Assembly: GCA_002025645.1 (NCBI GenBank) | Contig: CP018783.1 | Coordinates: forward strand, 1,178,001 to 1,242,000 | DNA from: Curtobacterium pusillum | GTDB taxonomy: Bacteria; Actinomycetota; Actinomycetes; Actinomycetales; Microbacteriaceae | Length of the DNA: 64,000 bases | Direction of reading: 5' to 3' | In this document: positions 57,624-64,000 of the stretch, piece by piece | Layout: each line of letters starts with the position of its first letter | How positions within the stretch are numbered: the first letter of the stretch is position 1 | Program-made: the position numbers and the translations under genes | Notes under the pieces: generated by a model | The model's database searches: none | The model's input: the letters and a program-made list of their open reading frames with translations, nothing else | Told to the model about the DNA's origin: nothing

Positions 57624-60086
57624 TCAGCCGCGACCGCGCGCCAGCGCGACCGCCTGCCGGAGCGACAGGTCGGGCAGGTAGGCGCGGACCACCGCGATCC
57701 CGATCGCCGGCAACGCGACCGGGTCCGGGTACGCGAGCACGAGCGGGTGCAGCTCCGGCCCGAACTTCAGCTTGAACCGCAGCAGCGACCGGAACCCGTA
57801 CACCGGCTCGAGCACGCCGCCGACGAGGCCCAGGAGGTCCTGCACGCCCTCGTTCGCCGGCGCTCCGTCCGAGGCCTGGGCGAGCGGCGCCGCGGACAGG
57901 CTGAGCCGTTCCACCCCGTCCTCGCGCATGCGGTCCGCCGCGCTCACGACGAGGAACTCCATCACCCCGTTCGGTGCCGCTCCGGTCCGGCGCATGACGT
58001 CGAGCGTCCACCCGACGACCCGGCCCTCCCGGTGGCTCGGCAGCCAGCTCGTGACGGCGAGCACCGTGCCGTCCTCGTCCTGGGCGACGAGGATCCGGAC
58101 GGCAGGGTCGCGCATCTCGTCGACGCCGCCGAGTGTGAAGCCCATCTCCGGCAGCTCGCGGTCGGCGACCCACTCCTCGGAGATCGCCTCGATCTGCCGC
58201 GTGGTCGACGCCGGGAGCTCCTGCCAGCTCGACCACGTCGCGGTGAGCCCCTCGCGCTTCGCCTTGTTGACCGAGGTCCGGACGTCCTGCTTCTTCTTGC
58301 CGCCCGTGGTCCAGGTGCGGGGATCGAGGTCGGCGTCCTCCGCGACCGGGAGCGTTCCCCACCCCTGCGCGGTGAGCGTGCCGGCGGCGTCCGAGCCGAT
58401 GCCGTAGAAGACGGCCGTCCACCCGTTGTCGTCGCACCAGCGAGCGAACGCGGTCATCGCGGGGCCACGCGCGTCGGGCCAGCCGAACGGACCGCCCACC
58501 GTGACGGCGACGCGGCCGTTGCGGCGGAACGCGACGCCGGCCCGACCGTCGGCGGCGAACCAGTAGGCGTTGCCGTGCCACGTCGTCATCCACCCGAACG
58601 CGTCGCCGCCACCCGCTTCGAGCAGCGCGCGGGCGCGCTCGCGGTCCCGGCGCGTGCCGTCCGCGTCGGCGTCGGGTTCCACGGCACCGGTCGGTCGGAC
58701 GGCGGCGAAGGCGATCACGAACCAGAGCACCGGGCCGGCGAGACCGATCACGACCCGGAGCATCGGGTGGAGCGACGGGAGGCGGTCCCAGAACGTCACC
58801 GGGGCGATCGGGCCGAGTGCCGCGACGGCCAGGCGGAGCGGGTCCTCGACGTGCTGGGGCGACGACGCCGCGGTGGCGAGGACGACCGCGACGATCGTCC
58901 CCGCCGCGGCAGCCACGGTCACCGCGAAGGCGACGACCCGACGGCGCGAGGGCAGCACCGTGAACGAACGGCGGAGCAGCACGAGGACGACGGCGGTCGC
59001 GAGCGGGACGACGATCGACGCGGCGATGGACACCCCGACGATGAACTGGTCCTCGGTGCCGTGCAGCCGTTCGACCCTGCCGGGGACCGCCCCGTACGTG
59101 ACGGCCGCGGCGAGCGCCGTCACGACGTCGACGACCACCACGAGCCAGACCGCGAACCGGCTGCCGCGGAACAGCCCGAGCCCCGCGACGACGAGCACGA
59201 GCAGCGGCGCCGCGGCGAGGACCAGGGTCCACGGGTCGGTCGCGCGGTACGCGAGCAGCGAGCGGAGGCACTCCCCCGCGACGCCGTCCGCTCGGCACCC
59301 GTGCACGGGGGTGACCGGCCCGGCGCCCACCACGGCGGCGAGCGGCGCGAGGATGCCGACCCGCGCGCGGGAGACGAGCGCGATGACCGGACCGACGGCC
59401 GAGACCAGGACGACGGTGCCGAGCAGCACGCGGGTCTCGCGGTGCGAGCTGCGGGCCCACCCGTTCCGCTTCGGCGTTCGACGGAGGAGCTCGCCGAGCA
59501 CCCAGCCGGCCCCGGCGGCGAGGACCGCGTACAGGTCTGAAGCGTGTCCCGCGTACAGCAGCAGTGCCGCGACCACGGCCAGGGCGTTCACCCGGATGCG
59601 CCGCCGCCAGAGCGGACCGGCGAAGGCGCTCGCGGTCACGATCGTCCCGACGATCGCTGTCCAGGGGTCGAAGCTCGTCGCCCGCCCGAGCAGCAGGGGT
59701 CCGACGTCGCGGCCGTCCGTGTCGACGAAGGCGCTCAGCGCACCGATCCCCGTGCCGACCACCGTCGTCACGACGAACGCGAGCGCGGTCCGCCACGACC
59801 CCATCAGGCGTTCGGCGGCGCCGACCAGGACGACGACCCCGGCGAGGGTGAGCAGGAGCGCCAGCACACCGGTGGACACCGCGAAGACCCGGAACGGTCC
59901 GTACGAGACCGGCCCGCCGCCGTGCAGGACGCGCAGGACCACGGCGGTGACCGACGTGGCGAGGACGAGCAGGACGATCGTGGTCGTGACGGGGTGCCGA
60001 CGGATCGTCCGCCAGGCACGGCGGACCGCGGTCACGGTGCCACCGGACATCACAGCGCCACCTGACATCACAGTGCCCCCTGACAT
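57624..60086 (-). CDS. MprF-like phosphatidylglycerol lysyltransferase (DUF2156) membrane protein
   Basis: An 820-residue protein. About a dozen membrane helices fill residues 20-520. The C-terminal 300 residues are a DUF2156 GNAT-fold domain: EAGGGDAFGWMTTWHGNAYWF, then TGGKKKQDVRTSVNKAKREG, NGVMEFLVVSAADRM, and YGFRSLLRFKLKFGPELHPL, as in MprF. Such enzymes move an aminoacyl group from tRNA to phosphatidylglycerol, lowering surface charge. Lys or Ala cannot be distinguished here. Three in-frame ATGs lie in an 18-base tandem repeat. The first shares a base with the upstream stop. Confidence 0.85.
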   Translation of the reverse strand: MSGGTVMSGGAVMSGGTVTAVRRAWRTIRRHPVTTTIVLLVLATSVTAVVLRVLHGGGPVSYGPFRVFAVSTGVLALLLTLAGVVVLVGAAERLMGSWRTALAFVVTTVVGTGIGALSAFVDTDGRDVGPLLLGRATSFDPWTAIVGTIVTASAFAGPLWRRRIRVNALAVVAALLLYAGHASDLYAVLAAGAGWVLGELLRRTPKRNGWARSSHRETRVLLGTVVLVSAVGPVIALVSRARVGILAPLAAVVGAGPVTPVHGCRADGVAGECLRSLLAYRATDPWTLVLAAAPLLVLVVAGLGLFRGSRFAVWLVVVVDVVTALAAAVTYGAVPGRVERLHGTEDQFIVGVSIAASIVVPLATAVVLVLLRRSFTVLPSRRRVVAFAVTVAAAAGTIVAVVLATAASSPQHVEDPLRLAVAALGPIAPVTFWDRLPSLHPMLRVVIGLAGPVLWFVIAFAAVRPTGAVEPDADADGTRRDRERARALLEAGGGDAFGWMTTWHGNAYWFAADGRAGVAFRRNGRVAVTVGGPFGWPDARGPAMTAFARWCDDNGWTAVFYGIGSDAAGTLTAQGWGTLPVAEDADLDPRTWTTGGKKKQDVRTSVNKAKREGLTATWSSWQELPASTTRQIEAISEEWVADRELPEMGFTLGGVDEMRDPAVRILVAQDEDGTVLAVTSWLPSHREGRVVGWTLDVMRRTGAAPNGVMEFLVVSAADRMREDGVERLSLSAAPLAQASDGAPANEGVQDLLGLVGGVLEPVYGFRSLLRFKLKFGPELHPLVLAYPDPVALPAIGIAVVRAYLPDLSLRQAVALARGRG

Positions 60087-60089
60087 CAC
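60036..60089 (-). repeat. three 18-base tandem repeats at the mprF-like start
   Basis: ATGTCAGGGGGCACTGTG, ATGTCAGGTGGCGCTGTG and ATGTCCGGTGGCACCGTG follow head to tail on the minus strand (ATGs at 60086, 60068, 60050). Each encodes MSGG(T/A)V, and each offers an AGG-type ribosome site for the next ATG. Confidence 0.8.
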
Positions 60090-61426
60090 AGCGCACCCGT
60101 CGTCGCCGGGAGCCCGAGGTGCGTGAGGACCGTCGGCAGCCCGTGCGCCAGGACGTACCGCACGGTGTTCCAGTCGTGCGCGGACCCCGGGGACACCACG
60201 AGCGACGTCTGCATGCCCTCCCGCTCGGCGACGGTCCGCAGCGCCGCGGTCGACGCCCGGTACGGCGCGTCGTCCTGCCCGACCCCGAAGACCGTCAGGT
60301 GGTCCCGGTACCGGCCGTGCGCGGCCATGATGGCACTCGGCGACGCCGCACGGTACGCGGCTACCGACCCGCCGAAGCCCTGCGCGATCGTGTGCTGCAC
60401 GCTGCCGTTGCGAGGGGCGAGTTCGCTCGAGATCGCGAGGGCGCTCCCGAAGACGTTCGGGTGCGCGGTCGAGAACTGCATCGCGCAGGTGGCCCCCTCG
60501 GAGAACCCGACGATCCCCCACGCGCTCGGTGCCGTCGCGACGGGGAGGTGCTGGCGGATCCACCGCACGGTGTCGGTCATGACGTACGTGGCACTCCGGC
60601 CGAGACGACGGGAGTCGACGCACATCGGGTTGTGCGCCGGCGCGCCGAGCTGGTCCGGTGCGACGACGATCGGGGCGAGTCCGTGGTGCGCGTCGGCATA
60701 CCGGTCAAGGTACCGGCCGAGGTCGCCGGTCTGGAACAGGTCGGACGGCTCGCCCGGCTGGCCCGAGAGCGCGACGAGCACGGGGAGCGTCGGCGGGTGC
60801 GCGGTCCGGGCAGCTGGCGGGAGCCAGACCACGGCCTTCCGGGCGCGGAAGTGCGAGGTCGTCCCCGGGATCCGCACGCTCAGGGGCTCCCCTGTGCGCG
60901 GCATGCCGGCCGGAGCGCGCCAGTGTGCGGCATCCACCACCTGGTCGGTGTTCGTGGCGTCCGGCCGTGCGCTCAGCGACCGGGTCGGGTACGGGTTCGT
61001 CGCGATGGCCTGCTCGACGTCCTTGTAGAACCCGAAGTCCACGTTCACCCCGAGACCGGCGGAGAGCGCGACCACCGCGGCCGCCCCGACGGCGACGACG
61101 CGCAGGGTCCAGCCGCCCTGGACGAGGACCACGACCAGCAGTGCGATTGCGGCGCACGCGAACGCGATCCACATGCGGGTCACCGGCGTGAAGGACACCC
61201 CGAACAGGTCGAGCACGTCACCGGTCCACCACACCGCGACCAGACCGATGCCTGCGCCGACCACCAGCGATGCCGTCCGGACGAGCACCGCTCGGACCGG
61301 GTGCTCGCGCGTCCGACGGAGGACCGGCGCGACCACGACGAGGACGGTCAGCAGGGCTGCGGCGACGTCGACGGGAACGAGCACGTCGGGGCCGGTGACG
61401 GGGATGCGCAGGAGGTCGTGGAGCAC
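60086..61426 (-). CDS. membrane-anchored alpha/beta-hydrolase (esterase D/antigen 85-like)
   Basis: A 446-residue protein. Four membrane helices occupy residues 15-125. The C-terminal hydrolase domain (about 180-446) has the nucleophile in GIVGFSEGATCA (Ser309), and a His in SPGSAHDWNTVRYVL near the end. Its stop shares an A with the mprF-like ATG (TGATG), so the two are translationally coupled. Aminoacyl-lipid hydrolases are known beside some MprF enzymes, so it may remove the group the partner adds; this is inference. Confidence 0.8.
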   Translation of the reverse strand: MLHDLLRIPVTGPDVLVPVDVAAALLTVLVVVAPVLRRTREHPVRAVLVRTASLVVGAGIGLVAVWWTGDVLDLFGVSFTPVTRMWIAFACAAIALLVVVLVQGGWTLRVVAVGAAAVVALSAGLGVNVDFGFYKDVEQAIATNPYPTRSLSARPDATNTDQVVDAAHWRAPAGMPRTGEPLSVRIPGTTSHFRARKAVVWLPPAARTAHPPTLPVLVALSGQPGEPSDLFQTGDLGRYLDRYADAHHGLAPIVVAPDQLGAPAHNPMCVDSRRLGRSATYVMTDTVRWIRQHLPVATAPSAWGIVGFSEGATCAMQFSTAHPNVFGSALAISSELAPRNGSVQHTIAQGFGGSVAAYRAASPSAIMAAHGRYRDHLTVFGVGQDDAPYRASTAALRTVAEREGMQTSLVVSPGSAHDWNTVRYVLAHGLPTVLTHLGLPATTGAL

Positions 61427-61546
61427 GGTCTCATCGTGGCGTCGGCCCGCTGCCGGGCGGCCGCGGAGCCGCTTCTGCTGTGCACAGGTTCGGCATCGAC
61501 GGCTCCCAGGAGTCGATCGGACGTTTCCCAGCTGCGGGCACGGGAA

Positions 61547-61575
61547 CGAGGGGCACCGCGCGGCGGTGCCCCTCG
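61547..61575 (-). terminator. terminator after the chaplin-like gene
   Basis: Perfect 13-base arms CGAGGGGCACCGC and GCGGTGCCCCTCG with a GCG loop, 14 bases beyond the stop codon of the surface-protein gene. The remaining 61427-61546 holds no supported gene. Confidence 0.7.
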
Positions 61576-61588
61576 TGCCCTGGTTCCG

Positions 61589-63415
61589 TCAGTGCCGCTT
61601 GCGCAGCACCATGGTCCCCGCTCCGGCCAGCAGCAGGAGCAGTGCGATGCCCAGGGGCGCGACCGGCGAGGTCGCCCCCGTGTAGGCGAGGGCGGGCTGG
61701 GTGCTCGAGGTGCCGACCGTGCGGGCGACGGTCTGTGCGACCGTCGAGACGCCGGTGGCCGTCGCGAGCACGGTCCCCGTCCTGGAGGCACCGGTCGCCG
61801 CCGACACGCCGGCTGCGGTCACCGGGGTGGTCGCCGTTCCGGGCGTGCTCCCGTCGCCGACGCCGGTCCCGTCACCGGGGTCCGTACCGTCACCGGGCGT
61901 GGTGCCGCCGCCGGGCGTGGTGCCGTCACCGGGGTCCGTGCCGTCGCCCGGGTCGGTGCCGTCACCGGGATCGGTGCCGCCACCGGGGTTCGTGCCGGTT
62001 CCCGGGGTGGTGCTGGTGCCGTCGCCGACGATGCCGATCCCGTTGCCGCCGATGGTGATCGGGAGGCTGATGACCGGGGTCAGCTGGGTGCCGGAGAGGA
62101 GCCCGCCGTCGCCGGAGGTCGTTCCTCCGGCAGTCGGGGTCGTGCCCGAGGAACCGGTCGTCGACGGGGTCGTCGAGCCGGTGCTCGTGCCGTCACCGAC
62201 CAGGCCGATGCCGTTCCCGCCGATCGTCACCGGCAGCGAGACCACCGGCGACACCTGCGAACCCGAGGCGATCCCGTCCGAACCGGAGGTCGAACTTCCG
62301 GCAGCCGGGGCAGTGCCCGTGGAACCGGTCGTCGCCGGGGTCGTCGAGCCGGTGCTCGTGCCGTCACCGACCAGGCCGATGCCGTTGCCCGACACCGTGA
62401 TCGGGACCGAGACGATCGGCGCGACCTGGGTGCCCGACGCAGTGCCGTCCGACCCGGAGGTCGATCCTCCGGCAGCCGGGGCCGTGCCCGTGGACCCCGT
62501 CGCCGGCGTCGTCGGCGTCGTCGAACCGGTGCTCGTGCCGTCACCGAGGAGCCCGATGCCGTTCCCGCCGATCGTCACCGGCAGCGAGACGACCGGGGAC
62601 ACCTGCGAACCCGAGGCGATCCCGTCCGCGCCGGAGGTCGAGCCCCCTGCGGCCGGGGTCGTACCCGTCGAACCCGTCGCCGGCGTCGTCGAACCAGCCG
62701 ACGCGCCGTCACCGAGGACGCCGATGCCGTTGCCCGACACCGTGATCGGGACGGAGACGACCGGCGCCACCTGGGTGCCCGACGCCGTCCCGTCCGAACC
62801 CGACGTCGTCGGAGCCGACGACGCTGCCGGAGCGGCGGGCGTCGGTGCCGTGGCGGGCGTCGACGCCGAGGTGGCGTCTCCCCCGACCGCGATCGCGTTG
62901 CCGGAGGCGGTCACCGGGGCGGTGACGTCACCGGCGACCTGCGTGCCCGACGCGATGCCGTCCGAACCGGACGTCGCCGGAGCAGCGGCCGGTGCCGGAG
63001 CGGGCGCTGCGGGTGCCGGAGCGGCAGCGGGTGCCGGCGCCGACGCAGCAGCGTCGCCGCCGACGGCGATCGCGTTGCCCGAGACGTGCACGGGGGCCGT
63101 GACGTCCGGGACGACCTGGGTCCCGGACGCGACACCGTCAGCGCCCGAGGTGGACGGAGCCGCAGCCGGTGCTGCGGGTGCCGCGGGGGTGGCTGCCGGC
63201 GCGCTGCTCGTGACCGCGGACGCCGCGTGACCGAGGACTCCGAGTGCGTTGCCGGTCGCGGACACCGGGGCGTCGATGGACGGTGCCACCTGGGTGCCAG
63301 AGGCGGTGCCGTCCGCGCCGGAGGTCGTGGCCGCGTTCGCCGCGGCAGCACCCCCGAGCGTCAGCCCGCCGACGAAGAGGGCGAACCAGAGCCCTCTGGA
63401 GACGTACTTGTTCAT
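61589..63415 (-). CDS. cell-wall-anchored protein with eight chaplin-like repeats and LAYTG sorting signal
   Basis: A 608-residue exported protein. A signal peptide (1-29, ending AANA) is followed by eight units of about 34 residues, the first at 31-64, each of the form TSGxDGxASGTQV...P(V/I)xxSGN(A/G)IxVxGD. These match the hydrophobic chaplin pattern (SGNxIxVxG) but have no cysteine. Pro/Ala and then Gly/Ser/Thr linkers join them. A DPGDGT repeat tract comes next. The C-terminus is LAYTG (576-580), a hydrophobic helix and RKRH, a class E sortase signal like that of Streptomyces ChpA-C. A GGGAG site precedes ATG 63415. Confidence 0.75.
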   Translation of the reverse strand: MNKYVSRGLWFALFVGGLTLGGAAAANAATTSGADGTASGTQVAPSIDAPVSATGNALGVLGHAASAVTSSAPAATPAAPAAPAAAPSTSGADGVASGTQVVPDVTAPVHVSGNAIAVGGDAAASAPAPAAAPAPAAPAPAPAAAPATSGSDGIASGTQVAGDVTAPVTASGNAIAVGGDATSASTPATAPTPAAPAASSAPTTSGSDGTASGTQVAPVVSVPITVSGNGIGVLGDGASAGSTTPATGSTGTTPAAGGSTSGADGIASGSQVSPVVSLPVTIGGNGIGLLGDGTSTGSTTPTTPATGSTGTAPAAGGSTSGSDGTASGTQVAPIVSVPITVSGNGIGLVGDGTSTGSTTPATTGSTGTAPAAGSSTSGSDGIASGSQVSPVVSLPVTIGGNGIGLVGDGTSTGSTTPSTTGSSGTTPTAGGTTSGDGGLLSGTQLTPVISLPITIGGNGIGIVGDGTSTTPGTGTNPGGGTDPGDGTDPGDGTDPGDGTTPGGGTTPGDGTDPGDGTGVGDGSTPGTATTPVTAAGVSAATGASRTGTVLATATGVSTVAQTVARTVGTSSTQPALAYTGATSPVAPLGIALLLLLAGAGTMVLRKRH

Positions 63416-63501
63416 GATCGTTGCTCCCTGATCGAGATGTGAGACCGACCGCGATGGCGGCCGGTGGTGCGTGCCTGCCGTGACGGACAGGCGCACCGAT
63501 C

Positions 63502-64000
63502 TCAGTCAGGGGCGACGTCGTGCTCGCCGACGACCGACGCGGGGACGGCGTCGTCGGAGAGGGTGCCGCGTGACCCCGCGGCGAGGGAGATCTGTCCGCC
63601 GGTGGAACCGACGATGCCGACGGCGGCTGCGGCGCCGGCCGAACCCGCGGCGCTGCCGCCGAGGACTCCGGAACCGTTCCCGTCGAACGGGCCGTCACCG
63701 TGACCGGTGCCGTGCCCCTCGGGGACGAGGAGCGCGCGGCCGCCGAACGTGACGTCCTGCGCGGCGTCCGCGACCTGCGCGGCTCCGGCGACCACCGTCG
63801 CCCGCACCGCGGACGCGGAGGCGGTCTGCGCGGAGTCGGACCGCTGCGCCGCTGCGGGCGGCACCGCCGCAGCCGTGACTGCGACGCGCACACCGGTGGC
63901 CGACGTCGTCGGCCCGGACGGCGTGGTGGAGCTGCCGCCCACCGGGCCGGAGGGGACACCGGGGACGGGATCCGTGCCTCCAGGCAGGGTTCCGCCGATC
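63502..64000 (-). CDS. Ala/Gly-rich secreted-type protein, C-terminal part (truncated)
   Basis: The reading is open from the window edge to a stop at 63502 (at least 165 residues). It begins in a Pro/Gly/Thr linker (GGTLPGGTDPVPGVPSGPVGG), then runs SAQTASASAVRATVVAGAAQ, a DVTFGGRALLVPEGHG region and DGNGSGVLGGSAAGSAG, and ends EHDVAPD. No sorting signal or membrane helix is present at the C-terminus. The NGSGVLGG stretch faintly resembles the neighbouring chaplin-like repeats. Its N-terminus and function are unknown. Confidence 0.5.
   Translation of the reverse strand, partial: IGGTLPGGTDPVPGVPSGPVGGSSTTPSGPTTSATGVRVAVTAAAVPPAAAQRSDSAQTASASAVRATVVAGAAQVADAAQDVTFGGRALLVPEGHGTGHGDGPFDGNGSGVLGGSAAGSAGAAAAVGIVGSTGGQISLAAGSRGTLSDDAVPASVVGEHDVAPD

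Noticed and set aside
60036-60089. Three tandem repeats considered as a CRISPR remnant
   Set aside because: Repeats are directly adjacent with no spacers and lie in coding sequence.
57624-60623. A 999-codon frame extending the mprF-like gene upstream
   Set aside because: The extension lies antisense in frame to the coupled hydrolase gene; the TGATG junction at 60086 marks the true start.
61860-61985. Gly/Asp/Pro/Thr repeats considered as a DNA repeat array
   Set aside because: They encode the DPGDGT stalk of the wall protein in frame and need no other explanation.

Overview
The window is ordinary chromosomal DNA from a very high-GC (about 70%) actinobacterium. It encodes a complete menaquinone pathway, System II (ResB/CcsB) cytochrome c maturation, an archaeal-type aspartyl-tRNA synthetase, a bS22-type micro-ribosomal protein, DUF4229 and AURKAIP1/COX24-type small proteins and many GTG starts. 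No mycolic-acid genes are seen. This points to Microbacteriaceae, and gene order and repeats look most like Curtobacterium; the genus is inference. No insertion sequence, prophage or CRISPR array was found.

Layout: 1-1.5 kb, end of murB and two MaoC dehydratases. 1.7-4.3 kb, tRNA-Met, tRNA-Thr, an M23 peptidase, an inositol-phosphatase-like enzyme and tRNA-Tyr. 4.5-7.7 kb, yajQ, cls and a membrane acyltransferase-like protein. 7.7-24.7 kb, a respiratory supercluster: fprA, polyprenyl synthase, menG, menF, menD, menA, menE, menB, menC, then ccsB-resB-ccdA-resA, making the quinone and then the cytochrome c it feeds. 24.7-44.7 kb, transport and housekeeping: SulP/MerR, aspS, glutaredoxin, bS22, ArsR, KtrBA-type K+ uptake, TetR/MFS, proC, CDF exporter, tadA, upp, a winged-helix regulator with a leader peptide, MarR-photolyase-serine hydrolase, and a PfkB kinase. 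44.8-47.9 kb, superoxide dismutase and a flavin reductase behind a SoxR-box-like promoter, then a drug exporter. 47.9-54.4 kb, a LacI-controlled carbohydrate locus with a dehydrogenase/aldo-keto reductase fusion and an ABC importer. 55.4-57.5 kb, FMN-riboswitch-controlled ribE-ribB-ribH. 57.6-61.4 kb, an esterase-MprF-like pair. 61.6 kb to the end, surface proteins including a 608-residue repeat protein with eight chaplin-like units and an LAYTG anchor.

Three genome-wide signals run across these loci. First, a palindromic element (core GGAGGCRCGGTGCC and its complement) recurs at gene ends, mostly between convergent genes, and half-copies lie inside coding sequences. Second, a TAnnnT box 6-7 bases before the start codon recurs at many genes, implying widespread leaderless transcription. 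Third, several perfect or near-perfect palindromes sit inside promoters next to matching regulators (MerR, SoxR-type, TetR, LacI). The most unusual objects are the cysteine-free chaplin-like wall protein, the leaderless Cys-ending leader peptide before the winged-helix gene, the SoxR-box promoter, and the triple start-site repeat at the mprF-like gene.
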